Part shown: in pieces, positions 6,640 to 15,456 of the stretch | Layout of the letters: the number at the start of each line of letters is the position of its first letter | Position numbering within the stretch: the stretch's first letter is position 1 | Notes under the pieces: model-generated | What the model saw: only the letters and a program-made list of their open reading frames with translations | Database searches by the model: none | Told to the model about the DNA's origin: nothing | Origin: an uncultured Geobacter sp. | GTDB taxonomy: Bacteria > Desulfobacterota > Desulfuromonadia > Geobacterales > Geobacteraceae | Direction of reading: 5' to 3' | Assembly (NCBI GenBank): GCA_903915655.1 | Contig: CAIWTU010000033.1 | Coordinates: forward strand, 1 to 34,776 | DNA: 34,776 nt | Program-made: the position numbers and the translations under genes

Positions 6640-8513
6640 TGACCGATATTCTCGGCACCATAAACTCCCCTGATGATCTCAAAAAACTATCGGTTCCCGA
6701 TCTGAAACTTCTTGCCGGGGAGCTGCGTGAAGTGATTATTTCAACCTGTGCGGCCAATGGCGGCCACCTCGCTCCGAGCCTCGGGGTGGTTGAATTAACC
6801 ATTGCGCTGCACAAGGTCTTTAATTCTCCCCAGGATCAGATCGTCTGGGATGTGGGTCATCAGGCATATGCCCACAAGCTTTTGACCGGACGTCGAGAAC
6901 TTTTTGCTACGCTCCGGAAACCGGGAGGGATCAGCGGGTTCCCTAAACGTGCGGAGTCCCCCCACGACATCTTTGATACGGGTCATTCGTCAACCTCCAT
7001 ATCTGCTACCCTCGGTCTTGCCACCGCACGTGATCTCAAGGCCGCATCCAATAAGACAATTGCGGTGATCGGTGACGGTTCGATGACCGGTGGACTGGCC
7101 TATGAAGGGTTGAACAATGCCGGGCATCTGAACAAAGACCTGGTGGTTATCCTGAACGATAACGAGATGTCAATTGCGGAAAATGTCGGAGCCCTTTCCA
7201 ATTTTCTAAGCCGGACCATAACCAACGAATTCGTGCATAAGATCAAAAAAGAGCTTCAAAGTTTTCTGGGTGGTCTTGACGGTATCGGCAAGGGAGTTTT
7301 GAAGATAGCGCAGCGCGCCGAGCAGTCACTGAAGGGGCTCTTTACTCCCGGTATGCTGTTCCAGACATTCGGGTTTGAATATGTCGGCCCGATAGACGGA
7401 CACAATATCGAATTGCTGCTCCGCACCCTGGAAAACGTCAAGCGTTTCGACAATTCCGTCCTGATTCATGTGTTGACCACAAAAGGGAAAGGATACCCCC
7501 CAGCCGAGCGTAATCCCGCACTGTTCCATGGGATTGGACCATTTGACAAGACAACCGGCAAGGTGCTGAAGGGGAAGGCTGCGGCGGCATCCTACACGGC
7601 GGTCTTTGGCAATTCTATCATGAAGATAGCGGCCGATAATGAACGGGTTGTGGCTATAACCGCAGCCATGCCCGAGGGGACCGGGCTTGCGGGCTTTGCC
7701 GCTGAATTCCCTGATCGGTTCTTTGATGTGGGAATAGCCGAACAGCATGGCGTGACATTTGCCGCCGGCCTTGCAGCGGAAGGGTTACGACCTGTATTCG
7801 CCCTCTACTCAAGTTTTATGCAGAGGGGGTACGATCAGGTGATGCACGATGTCTGCCTGCAGAATCTCCCTCTGGTCTTCGCCCTGGACAGGGCTGGAGT
7901 GGTAGGAAGCGACGGTCCTACCCATCATGGTCTGTTCGATCTCTCCTATCTGCGGCATCTTCCGAATATGACTCTCATGGCCCCCAAAGACGAGAACGAA
8001 TTGCAACATATGCTGCAGACCGCCATCGAGCATGATGGACCGATAACTGTACGCTACCCACGGGGCAACGGCTACGGAGTGGCCCTGGATCAGAAATTTA
8101 CGGCTCTCCCGATCGGCAAGTCTGAACTCCTGAGGGAAGGGGAGGGGGGGGTGATATTTGCGCTCGGAACGATGGTTTATCCGGCACTTGCCGCAGCGGA
8201 GATCCTTGCCGCGGAAGGTGTGAGGGTTTCAGTGGTGAATGCCAGGTTTGTCAAGCCGCTGGACAGGGAAATGATTGTGTCGCTTGCCGTGAAAACTGGT
8301 TTCCTGGTGACGGTTGAAGAGAATGTCCTTGCTGGCGGTTTTGGTACGGCAATTCTGGAACTGCTGGAAGAAGAAGGTCTCTACAATATCAAGCTGTTGC
8401 GTCTCGGTTTCCCCGACATTTATGTCGAACAGGGAGAGCAGGGTGAGTTGCGCTCGATGCATGGTCTCGATGCAGAGGGGATAGCGGCTGCGGTCAGGAA
8501 AAGATTGAAATGA
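6639..8513 (+). CDS. dxs: 1-deoxy-D-xylulose-5-phosphate synthase
   Basis: A 624-residue thiamine-diphosphate enzyme that joins pyruvate and glyceraldehyde 3-phosphate, the entry step of the MEP isoprenoid pathway. It shows [14 protein letters not shown] near residue 41, the ThDP/Mg motif GDGSMTGG near 145 with LNDNEMSI after it, the pyrimidine-binding Glu in [14 protein letters not shown], and [15 protein letters not shown] with active-site histidines. The C-terminal transketolase domain ends in LLRLGFPD. The length is normal. The start ATG 6639 overlaps the ispA stop. Together with ispA it supplies precursors for quinones (used by the nearby cytochrome bd), undecaprenol and hopanoids. Confidence 0.97.
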   Translation: MTDILGTINSPDDLKKLSVPDLKLLAGELREVIISTCAANGGHLAPSLGVVELTIALHKVFNSPQDQIVWDVGHQAYAHKLLTGRRELFATLRKPGGISGFPKRAESPHDIFDTGHSSTSISATLGLATARDLKAASNKTIAVIGDGSMTGGLAYEGLNNAGHLNKDLVVILNDNEMSIAENVGALSNFLSRTITNEFVHKIKKELQSFLGGLDGIGKGVLKIAQRAEQSLKGLFTPGMLFQTFGFEYVGPIDGHNIELLLRTLENVKRFDNSVLIHVLTTKGKGYPPAERNPALFHGIGPFDKTTGKVLKGKAAAASYTAVFGNSIMKIAADNERVVAITAAMPEGTGLAGFAAEFPDRFFDVGIAEQHGVTFAAGLAAEGLRPVFALYSSFMQRGYDQVMHDVCLQNLPLVFALDRAGVVGSDGPTHHGLFDLSYLRHLPNMTLMAPKDENELQHMLQTAIEHDGPITVRYPRGNGYGVALDQKFTALPIGKSELLREGEGGVIFALGTMVYPALAAAEILAAEGVRVSVVNARFVKPLDREMIVSLAVKTGFLVTVEENVLAGGFGTAILELLEEEGLYNIKLLRLGFPDIYVEQGEQGELRSMHGLDAEGIAAAVRKRLK

Positions 8514-8526
8514 TACATTATTTGAG

Positions 8527-8555
8527 TTGACATGTCTGCTAGGGGACGCTATATA
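8527..8555 (+). promoter_or_regulatory. Sigma-70 type promoter of the Rrf2-cydAB operon
   Basis: TTGACA (8527-8532), a 17-base spacer and TATATA (8550-8555) form a near-consensus promoter 32 bases before the regulator gene. An 8-bp palindrome GACATGTC (8529-8536) overlaps the -35. Confidence 0.7.
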
Positions 8556-8558
8556 AAA

Positions 8559-8571
8559 GACTAAAAAGGTC
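8559..8571. promoter_or_regulatory. Possible Rrf2 autoregulatory operator
   Basis: GAC-TAAAAAG-GTC, an A-rich imperfect dyad, sits just downstream of the -10, where a repressor would block initiation. Rrf2 proteins (IscR, NsrR) often bind GACT-type dyads. This is a weak match made by eye. Confidence 0.3.
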
Positions 8572-8586
8572 ATAAAGGTATCTTGT

Positions 8587-9030
8587 ATGATGGAGTTGAC
8601 ACGAAAGGGCGAATACGCAATACGGGGTATCCTCTACCTGGCCAGCCTGCCAGGGGGAAAGGTTGCGCTGATCTCCGAAATAGCCGGGGTTGCCGATGTG
8701 CCGAAAAGCTTTCTGGCAAAGATCTTTCAGAACTTTGCCAAGCTCGGTCTGGTAAAATCTTCGAGGGGTACAGGCGGTGGTTTTGTCCTTGCGCGTCCGG
8801 CGACTCAGATTACACTCCGGGAGGTTGTGGAGGCCGTGGAGGGGCCGATAGTCCCGAATCGCTGTCTTGTCGGGAAGGGGGCCTGCGCCAGGGAATCCAC
8901 CTGTACCGTCCACCCCGTCTGGAGGAAGGTGCAGAATGAAGTCGTGTCGATTCTGGAAGGGATAACCCTTGAGGACCTTAGCCGAGAGAGAGGTTTACCT
9001 GATAAAGGAGAAAACGTATGGATGTCGTGA
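8587..9030 (+). CDS. Rrf2 family Fe-S transcriptional regulator
   Basis: A 147-residue Rrf2 regulator. The N-terminal winged helix (ELTRKGEYAIRGILYLA, then SEIAGVADVPKSFLAKIFQNFAK) has the RGTGGGFVLARP wing typical of the family. C93, C100 and C106 (C-x6-C-x5-C) lie in the loop that holds a [2Fe-2S] or [4Fe-4S] cluster in IscR and NsrR. A cluster sensing O2, NO or redox state is therefore likely. ATG 8587 and ATG 8590 are both possible starts. The 3' end overlaps cydA by 13 bases, so regulator and oxidase are translated from one message. This strongly suggests it controls cydAB and itself. Which signal it senses cannot be told from the sequence. Confidence 0.92.
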   Translation: MMELTRKGEYAIRGILYLASLPGGKVALISEIAGVADVPKSFLAKIFQNFAKLGLVKSSRGTGGGFVLARPATQITLREVVEAVEGPIVPNRCLVGKGACARESTCTVHPVWRKVQNEVVSILEGITLEDLSRERGLPDKGENVWMS

Positions 9031-10367
9031 TATTGAGCAGGTTACAGTTTGCGGTTACCAGTATGTTTCATTTCATTTTTGTCCCTCTCACCCTTGGTCT
9101 TTCACTCATGGTTGCCTGGATGGAGACCCGTTATCTCCGTACTGGTAACGAGCAATATTTGAGGATGACGAAGTTTTGGGGAAAGTTGTTTCTGATAAAC
9201 TTCGCCCTTGGGGTCGTAACCGGAATAACCCTTGAATTCCAGTTCGGCATGAACTGGGCCGAGTATTCCCGCTACGTTGGCGATATCTTTGGCGCTCCCC
9301 TGGCAATAGAGGCTACGGTTGCTTTTTTTATCGAGTCGGTATTTATAGGGGTCTGGATTTTTGGCTGGAATAAGGTCTCAAAACGGGTTCACGCCCTTTC
9401 GATCTGGCTGGTAGCTCTCGCTACCAATCTCTCCGCCCTCTGGATTCTGTTGGCCAATGGCTGGATGCAGCACCCGGTCGGTTACGTGCTCAGGAACGGC
9501 AGGGCCGAGATGGTCGATTTTCTGGCTATGGTTACCAACCCGTACGGTCTGCTTAAGTTTGCCCATACTCTCCTCGGAGGCTATACCGTAGCCGCATTTT
9601 TTGTCCTCGGTATATCGGCCTATCATCTGCTGAAAAAGAACGAAACAGATTTTTTTAAACGCTCATTCGGTATGGCTGCGAAATTTGGTCTCTTCTCTAC
9701 CCTGCTCCTCTTGCTTGTAGGTGATTTCCATGTCGTCGAGGTCGCAAAAACCCAACCGGCAAAATTTGCGGCTATGGAGTCGGTCTGGGAGACAAGAACT
9801 AATGTCGGGTTCAATGTCTTACTTATCCCTGATGCCGTTAATGAATCTAACCTGTACGAGAAATTCTGCATACCGGGCATGGTTAGTTATCTCGCCTTTC
9901 ATACTACCGATGGCGAGGTCAAGGGGCTCAAGTCTTTCCCCAGGGATGAGCGACCACCGGTTGCCCCGGTTTTCTTCAGTTTCAGGTTGATGGTTGCGCT
10001 CGGACTTTTTTTCGTCCTTGCGTCACTTCTGGCCGTCGTCATTGCGACGCGCGGTACCCTTGAAGCTAACCCGCTCTTTCTGAAATTACTCCTCTACTCC
10101 ATACCGCTTCCCTATATTGCCAACCAGTTGGGCTGGATTGTGGCGGAAGTAGGCCGTCAGCCCTGGATCGTTTATGGTGTGATGAAGACTTCGGATGGCG
10201 TTTCCCGCTCTATCAGCGTCTCGCAGGTTTTAGGATCGCTGATCGGCTTCACCCTCCTCTACACTCTCCTTGGCTTTATTGATATCTTCCTTTTGGTGAA
10301 ATTTGCGCGAAAGGGGCCGGATAATGATCTTACGTCTATTATAAAACCTGCGGGAAGGGAGGTCTGA
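9018..10367 (+). CDS. cydA: Cytochrome bd quinol oxidase subunit I
   Basis: A 449-residue polytopic inner-membrane protein, the haem-carrying subunit of cytochrome bd. It oxidises quinol and reduces O2 to water with high affinity and without proton pumping. H18 (in SMFHFIF) matches the haem ligand near the N-terminus. The pair of Glu in IEATVAFFIES matches the haem b595/proton-channel residues. FAHTLLGGY supplies another conserved His, and GRQPWIVYGVMKTSDGVS is a family signature. The periplasmic Q-loop after HTTDGEVKGLKSF is short, as in the short-Q-loop class found in many non-enteric bacteria. The ribosome site AAAGGAG lies inside the end of the regulator gene. In a strict or microaerotolerant anaerobe the enzyme mainly removes O2. 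Confidence 0.96.
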   Translation: MDVVILSRLQFAVTSMFHFIFVPLTLGLSLMVAWMETRYLRTGNEQYLRMTKFWGKLFLINFALGVVTGITLEFQFGMNWAEYSRYVGDIFGAPLAIEATVAFFIESVFIGVWIFGWNKVSKRVHALSIWLVALATNLSALWILLANGWMQHPVGYVLRNGRAEMVDFLAMVTNPYGLLKFAHTLLGGYTVAAFFVLGISAYHLLKKNETDFFKRSFGMAAKFGLFSTLLLLLVGDFHVVEVAKTQPAKFAAMESVWETRTNVGFNVLLIPDAVNESNLYEKFCIPGMVSYLAFHTTDGEVKGLKSFPRDERPPVAPVFFSFRLMVALGLFFVLASLLAVVIATRGTLEANPLFLKLLLYSIPLPYIANQLGWIVAEVGRQPWIVYGVMKTSDGVSRSISVSQVLGSLIGFTLLYTLLGFIDIFLLVKFARKGPDNDLTSIIKPAGREV

Positions 10368-10368
10368 T

Positions 10369-11397
10369 ATGGAATTACAGATTACCTGGTTCGTGTTATG
10401 GGGGGTGTTATGGGGGGTCTATTTCATGTTGGACGGTTTCGTCCTCGGGGTAGGGATTCTGCACAATTTTCTTGGAAGAAACGAAGCTGAGAAGAGGGTG
10501 CTGATCAATACTGTGGGTCCGGTCTGGGACGGCAATGAAGTCTGGCTGATTACTGCCGGCGGCGCTACTTTTGCGGCGTTCCCCGGGACCTATGCGCTGA
10601 TGTTCAGTTATCTTTATACTCCACTGCTACTCCTCCTTTTTGCCCTGATAATACGCGGGGTTTCGTTTGAATTTCGCGGCAAGATGCCTGGAAAATGGTG
10701 GAAAAAAGGGTGGGATAGCGCCATTCTGCTTGGGAGCTTCCTTCCCGCGCTTCTCTTCGGTGTTGCTTTCGGCAATATCTTCAGCGGACTTCCGATGGAT
10801 GGAGCAGGTTATCACGGTTCATTCCTTTCTCTCCTCAACCCGTATGGACTCTTGACAGGTTTGTTGTTTCTCCTCCTCTTCGTCGAGCACGGGGCGCTCT
10901 ATATATCCGTTAAAACTGTGGGCGACCTGAGATCCCGTGCGCATCTCTTGGCTGACTCTCTCTGGCCCTTTTTGCTTCTGGCAGCAGCAGCTTTCCTTGT
11001 CTACACCAGATATGCCACAAAACTCTACGATAACTTTTTCAATCTTCCGTTCCTGCTGGCTCTCCCGCTTGCTGCTGTTGTTGCGTTGGCCTCTATCCGT
11101 CTCTTTTCCGCACAGGGAAAGCTGTTGCACGCATTTGCCGCATCGTCCCTGACAATCTTGCTGGTAGTCGCTATCGGCGTCACAGGGCTTTTCCCGAACC
11201 TCATCCCTTCCACCCTCGATCCCCTTTCAAGTCTTACGATATATAATACTTCGTCAAGTCCGTATACATTGAAGATAATGACAGTGGTTGCGCTGGTCTT
11301 CGTTCCTGTTGTCATTGCCTATAAAATATGGGTCTACAGGGTTTTCCGCGGCGTCGTAACCGCTGAGGAGGTGTTACAGGACGAGCAGGCATACTGA
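10369..11397 (+). CDS. cydB: Cytochrome bd quinol oxidase subunit II
   Basis: A 342-residue membrane protein starting two bases after the cydA stop. WGVYFMLDGFVLGVGIL, then VGPVWDGNEVWLITAGGATFAAFPGTYA and ALIIRGVSFEFR, are signature stretches of CydB, which pairs with CydA in the oxidase. About eight membrane helices are visible. The length is close to the usual 335-380. No small CydX-like gene was found in the following 77 bases. Confidence 0.96.
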   Translation: MELQITWFVLWGVLWGVYFMLDGFVLGVGILHNFLGRNEAEKRVLINTVGPVWDGNEVWLITAGGATFAAFPGTYALMFSYLYTPLLLLLFALIIRGVSFEFRGKMPGKWWKKGWDSAILLGSFLPALLFGVAFGNIFSGLPMDGAGYHGSFLSLLNPYGLLTGLLFLLLFVEHGALYISVKTVGDLRSRAHLLADSLWPFLLLAAAAFLVYTRYATKLYDNFFNLPFLLALPLAAVVALASIRLFSAQGKLLHAFAASSLTILLVVAIGVTGLFPNLIPSTLDPLSSLTIYNTSSSPYTLKIMTVVALVFVPVVIAYKIWVYRVFRGVVTAEEVLQDEQAY

Positions 11398-11422
11398 AAG
11401 AGTGGACAGTTGTTAACAAGCT

Positions 11423-11447
11423 ACCTCCTGGAGTAATATCAGGTGGT
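11423..11447. other. Imperfect hairpin between cydB and the MoxR gene
   Basis: ACCTCCTG (11423-11430) pairs with CAGGTGGT (11440-11447) with one T/T mismatch and a 9-base loop. A perfect 10-bp palindrome TTGTTAACAA lies at 11410-11419. There is no T-run, so this is not an ordinary terminator. It may be an operator for the next operon. Confidence 0.3.
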
Positions 11448-11474
11448 CCGAGAAATGTTTGAAAGGCGCGAATC

Positions 11475-12416
11475 ATGAACCTGCCGAAACGGGATGAGAT
11501 ATTACATGTTATCGATACACTGGTTACGAAATATTTGCGGGGAAAGATAAAAGCTGTCGAGCTGTCGGTTATTGCCCTTTTGTCGGGCGGACATATCCTG
11601 CTGGAAGACATCCCCGGCCTTGGGAAGACCACTCTGGCTCTGGCGCTTTCCGGGGCGCTCGGACTCTCTTTCGGCCGGATCCAGTGCACCAGCGATCTGA
11701 TGCCGTCAGACATCACTGGTCTTTCCATATTTAACCGGGAAGAGAGCCTCTTCAAATTCATAAAGGGGCCGATTTTCAATAATATTGTCCTGATGGATGA
11801 GATAAACAGGGCGATGCCCAAGACCCAGAGCGCCATGCTGGAGGCGATGGAAGAACGAAGGGTTACAGTGGAGGGGACGACATATCAGCTTCCATCCCCA
11901 TTCCTTGTTATAGCCACCCAGAATCCGATGGAGCAGGTGGGGACTTACCGGCTGCCGGAATCCCAGATGGACAGGTTTCTTATCCGTACGGGAATCGGCT
12001 ACCCGACTGGATCCGTAGAAAAGGCGATCATCAAGGGGGGAAGTATTCGGGATGAAATCAAAAACATGCAGGCGCTGGTTTCCTCGGAAGATATCCTTGC
12101 CGCGCAGAAATTTGTTAAAGAGGAGATCTATATATCCGACAAGATCGTTGACTACATTTTTCAACTAGTCACGGAGACGAGGAAACACTCTCCCATATTG
12201 TCAGGGATATCGACAAGAGGGGGGATTAATATCGCGGATTCAGCCAAGGCTCATGCCTTTCTCAAAGGGAGGAATTACGTGATTCCTGAGGATGTGAAGG
12301 CTGTAGCGGTGCCGGTAGGTGCCCACCGTCTCGTGCTGAAGATGGAAAACGAGGATCTGAACAAGGAGGAACTATTAGACTCGGTACTGAAAAATATCGC
12401 GGTGCCTCTGGTCTGA
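11475..12416 (+). CDS. MoxR family AAA+ ATPase
   Basis: A 313-residue AAA+ ATPase. Walker A is DIPGLGKTT (about 45-53) and Walker B is VLMDEINRA (about 104-112). Sensor elements include IATQNPMEQVGTYRLPESQMDRFLIR, the MoxR hallmark. MoxR proteins act as chaperone-like ATPases that mature or activate partner proteins, and typically sit beside DUF58 and transglutaminase genes as here. ATG 11475 has GAAAGG eight bases upstream; an earlier ATG at 11455 stops at once. The TGA overlaps the proposed CTG start of the DUF58 gene. Confidence 0.93.
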   Translation: MNLPKRDEILHVIDTLVTKYLRGKIKAVELSVIALLSGGHILLEDIPGLGKTTLALALSGALGLSFGRIQCTSDLMPSDITGLSIFNREESLFKFIKGPIFNNIVLMDEINRAMPKTQSAMLEAMEERRVTVEGTTYQLPSPFLVIATQNPMEQVGTYRLPESQMDRFLIRTGIGYPTGSVEKAIIKGGSIRDEIKNMQALVSSEDILAAQKFVKEEIYISDKIVDYIFQLVTETRKHSPILSGISTRGGINIADSAKAHAFLKGRNYVIPEDVKAVAVPVGAHRLVLKMENEDLNKEELLDSVLKNIAVPLV

Positions 12417-13291
12417 AACTGACAAAATCGGGTCTATTCTATATACTCCTCACCCTGTTTATCGGCTTTGCCGCAGTCAATACCGGGAACAACCTCCTCT
12501 TTCTCATCGTTGCGGCACTACTCGGTTTTATGGCGGTGTCCGGTGTTTTCGGCTGGCTGAACATACACCGTCTAGCCCTGCATATCGAGCTCTCTGACGA
12601 GGTTTACGACGGTACGGAGACCTTTGTCATTGTCACTCTGGAGAACAAAAAGTCGATAATGCCTGCCTTTCTCATCGGGGTAAAATTGGACGGAGAATGG
12701 CTTAAATTCAACCTGGTGAATAGGCGGGGAAGCGAGAGCGGCTCACTCGCCCTGAGATTTCATGGCAGAGGCTACTCGACACTTACCGAAACAGTTATAC
12801 AGTCGCGTTTTCCGATAAATTTCTTTATCAGGAGTAAATTCTTCAAGATTCCGGAGAGTTTTGTTCTCTTTCCTGCGCCAAGGAGCTGTTATGCGCCGGT
12901 CGATCCGACCGTCAGAAATGGACGCGGCGAATCTCTTGCCTGCTCCAGAGGGTTTGACGGGGATGTAATGAAAATAAATAATTATACAGGATATGAACCG
13001 TTGAAGCTGATTCATTGGCGCATTTCGGCGAAGCACGATGAATTCAAGGTGAAGGAAATGGCTGACAGCAGAGGTCAACCGCTCATCCTCGACATAGAAC
13101 TTCTCCCCGGCGCCGACCTCAACGAGGCGCTCTCCTGCGGAGTTTTTCTGGTCAACAGGTATATCCGGCAAAACCGTCCGGTTGGTCTGAAGGGAGGTGG
13201 GTTGTTATTGCAGCCTGACCTCTCTAAAGCGCACCGGTTGCGACTTCTGACGGAGCTTGCTCTATATGGTAAACATTCAGACTGTTCTTAA
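12413..13291 (+). CDS. DUF58 domain protein, probable CTG start
   Basis: The only ATG-type start, 12530, lies inside the protein. The frame continues upstream without a stop and encodes LTKSGLFYILLTLFIGFAA, then NTGNNLLFLIVAALLGFM. This is the two-helix N-terminus that DUF58 proteins normally have. No ATG, GTG or TTG exists in frame there. A CTG at 12413-12415, overlapping the MoxR stop as CTGA, gives the family-like N-terminus MKLTKSG and 292 residues. The DUF58 core (VNRRGSESG, NYTGYEPLKLIHWRISAKHDEFKVKEMADSRG) is intact. It is presumably a membrane protein cooperating with the MoxR ATPase. Its 3' end overlaps the transglutaminase gene by 26 bases. The domain call is firm and the start is an inference. 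Confidence 0.87.
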   Translation: MKLTKSGLFYILLTLFIGFAAVNTGNNLLFLIVAALLGFMAVSGVFGWLNIHRLALHIELSDEVYDGTETFVIVTLENKKSIMPAFLIGVKLDGEWLKFNLVNRRGSESGSLALRFHGRGYSTLTETVIQSRFPINFFIRSKFFKIPESFVLFPAPRSCYAPVDPTVRNGRGESLACSRGFDGDVMKINNYTGYEPLKLIHWRISAKHDEFKVKEMADSRGQPLILDIELLPGADLNEALSCGVFLVNRYIRQNRPVGLKGGGLLLQPDLSKAHRLRLLTELALYGKHSDCS

Positions 13292-15164
13292 CATCCTGGC
13301 TTATTCTGTCACCCTTCTGGGTGTGGTTCCGGTATTTTTTTATATTGATATGGCGCCAAGGCTCATTTTTGTCGCATCCCTTATCTGCGGTTGCGCCTTT
13401 GACCTCAAAGAACGCTATCACCTTCATGGTTTACCGCCGACACTCGTTTCCCTGATTTTTTTTATCGTTTATGCCGCCCAGTTTTCAAGGGAAAACCTGG
13501 TCGTCCCGGCTCTCAATATCCTGGTTATCCTCCTGTCCGTCAGGTTGCTCAGTGAGAAAAACGTAAGAAATTATCTGCAGCTGCTTGCCCTGTCGCTTTT
13601 TGCCCTGGCAGGTTCCTCTCTCCTGAGCCTGAGCATGACCTTTCTCCTCTTTCTCTTTCTCTTCCTTATAACAGTCGCTATTTTTCTCGTCTTTCTAACC
13701 TTTTCCACATTCACCTCTGGGCAATCCATTCCTTCGAATGAGCTGAAAAAAATTCTTTCTGTTTCACTTTTAATGCCTGCAGCCTCAATCCCGCTCCTGC
13801 TGCTCTTCTTTGTCATCCTTCCCAGGACCCAGTTCCCCCTCTGGCATTTTCTTAATTCTCGAGGGGGAACGGTTGCCGGTTTCAGTGAGCGAGTTGAACC
13901 GGGAGCTGCTGCAGAGGTTGGTGTGCGGAAAAACGTGGTGTTCAGGGTGCAGAGCATCAAAATCGACTATGCTGATCTCTACTGGCGGGGTATTGTCCTG
14001 AATACCATCCAGGGGAAGGCTTGGGTCAGGTCTCAAAAGCGTTTGGTGGAGGAGGTCTCTGCAGGTAAGGGGAGGGTCGTCCGGCAAACCGTTTATCCGG
14101 AACCGTCTGCAACGCCCTATCTTTTTGTTCTTAACCTCCCTCAAACTATCTACGGCATAAGGGTGGAGCGGGAGACCGATTACGTCTTTCGGAGCAGTGC
14201 TCTCCGGGGGGGGAGGATGAGATACGATACCATCTCCGTCCTAACCGACACCATCAGGGGAAGGCCAGATATAGAGAGAGTCTTTTACCTGGAGACTCCG
14301 GTGCGTCTCTCCGCCAGGGTTATTTCCCTTGCCGCCGATCTGGCGAGGAGAGGAAAAAGAGATGAAGAGAAAATCTCGGCATTGAAAGACTTTTTTCTCT
14401 CCGGCAAATATGCCTACTCCACCACTAATCTTCCACAATCCGCTGACCCTATTGATGAGTTTCTCTTTGAGAAGAAGTCGGGCCACTGCGAATTCTTTGC
14501 CTCATCCTTTGCCATAATGCTGAGGCTGATAGGCGTGCCGTCGAGACTGGTGGGAGGATATCGTGGTGGAGAATACAACACCATTGGGGGGTATTACTTG
14601 ATTACCGAGGAGATGGCTCATGTATGGGTGGAGGCCTACCTGGAAGATATCGGCTGGCTGAAGATAGATCCGAGCGAATTTGCCGTGAATCGTGCACCTC
14701 CGGGTCAGACCCCCCAGCTTGGTTTATATGGGAAGCTGCGGCTGATTTCCGATTCGTTCAGTTATTACTGGAACCAAACGGTTATCAATTACGATCTGGA
14801 GAAGCAGGTGCAGATCCTGAGGGAAACAAACGCCCTACTGCAAGGGGTCACTCTCTCATTTAAACCGGAAAAGCTGCTATATGCGCTACCCCTCCTTATC
14901 TTCGCCGCTCTATTTATCGGTGCGATAAAATGGCGAAGAAGTTCGCGGGAGGAACGGCTGGTAAGGGGATTTTTGAAAAAAGTGCGGAGGAAATATCCCG
15001 TAGCGGAAATCACCCCCGCGACAGGTTTAAAGGAGCTGGCAGAGGTTCTTGATGATCCTGACGTTAGCCAGTTTGCTGATATTTATTGCGCATCTCTATA
15101 TCGCGACCGAAGACTGTCCGCCAGAGAATTCACCCTTTTGCGCGAAGTTGTCTCAAGGCTGTAG
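13266..15164 (+). CDS. Membrane-bound transglutaminase-like protease-fold protein (TgpA type, DUF3488)
   Basis: A 632-residue membrane protein from ATG 13266 (TTG 13257 is an alternative, but its ribosome site is too close). About six hydrophobic segments occur in the first 200 residues (DUF3488/TgpA_N). A periplasmic transglutaminase core follows with the triad Cys in KSGHCEFFASSFA (about 407), His in MAHVWVEAYL (about 451) and Asp in LKIDPSEF (about 468). One C-terminal helix (LLYALPLLIFAALFIGAI) and a cytosolic tail end the protein. MoxR-DUF58-TgpA trios are widespread. The Pseudomonas TgpA is an essential periplasmic transglutaminase, but the natural substrate is generally unknown. Confidence 0.9.
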   Translation: MVNIQTVLNILAYSVTLLGVVPVFFYIDMAPRLIFVASLICGCAFDLKERYHLHGLPPTLVSLIFFIVYAAQFSRENLVVPALNILVILLSVRLLSEKNVRNYLQLLALSLFALAGSSLLSLSMTFLLFLFLFLITVAIFLVFLTFSTFTSGQSIPSNELKKILSVSLLMPAASIPLLLLFFVILPRTQFPLWHFLNSRGGTVAGFSERVEPGAAAEVGVRKNVVFRVQSIKIDYADLYWRGIVLNTIQGKAWVRSQKRLVEEVSAGKGRVVRQTVYPEPSATPYLFVLNLPQTIYGIRVERETDYVFRSSALRGGRMRYDTISVLTDTIRGRPDIERVFYLETPVRLSARVISLAADLARRGKRDEEKISALKDFFLSGKYAYSTTNLPQSADPIDEFLFEKKSGHCEFFASSFAIMLRLIGVPSRLVGGYRGGEYNTIGGYYLITEEMAHVWVEAYLEDIGWLKIDPSEFAVNRAPPGQTPQLGLYGKLRLISDSFSYYWNQTVINYDLEKQVQILRETNALLQGVTLSFKPEKLLYALPLLIFAALFIGAIKWRRSSREERLVRGFLKKVRRKYPVAEITPATGLKELAEVLDDPDVSQFADIYCASLYRDRRLSAREFTLLREVVSRL

Positions 15165-15456
15165 CCTATCCACGGATACTATTTTTGCAAAGCAGTACAG
15201 CTGGTACGGCTACCGACGTATCATCGTATTCTCCTTTGATGCGAAGTTTCTTTAGAAGAGAAGGGCTGATTTGGACAGTAAATAAATAGCTTCCATCCGG
15301 CAACTTCGGATGGGAATTACGTACTCCTGATTACTTCCTTTACTTATATTTTTACGTTGTTATTATTAAATATATGAGATAACGTCAGGCTGTAAAACTA
15401 AATAAGGACCAGTAGAATACAGGAACAATGTATTACTGACCGAAAAGGACTATAAC
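15165..15456. other. Intergenic region before lpxD with two hairpins
   Basis: No convincing gene lies in these 292 bases, which are AT-rich after 15320. CCATCCG (15293-15299) pairs with CGGATGG (15307-15313) but no T-run follows. In the lpxD leader CAGTA-GA-ATACA (15410-15421) pairs with TGTATTACTG (15429-15438), a 10-bp stem with a 2-base bulge, 18 bases before the start codon. No clear promoter was found. Confidence 0.4.

Noticed and set aside
15293-15313. Hairpin after the transglutaminase gene as an intrinsic terminator
   Set aside because: The 7-bp stem is not followed by a T-run.
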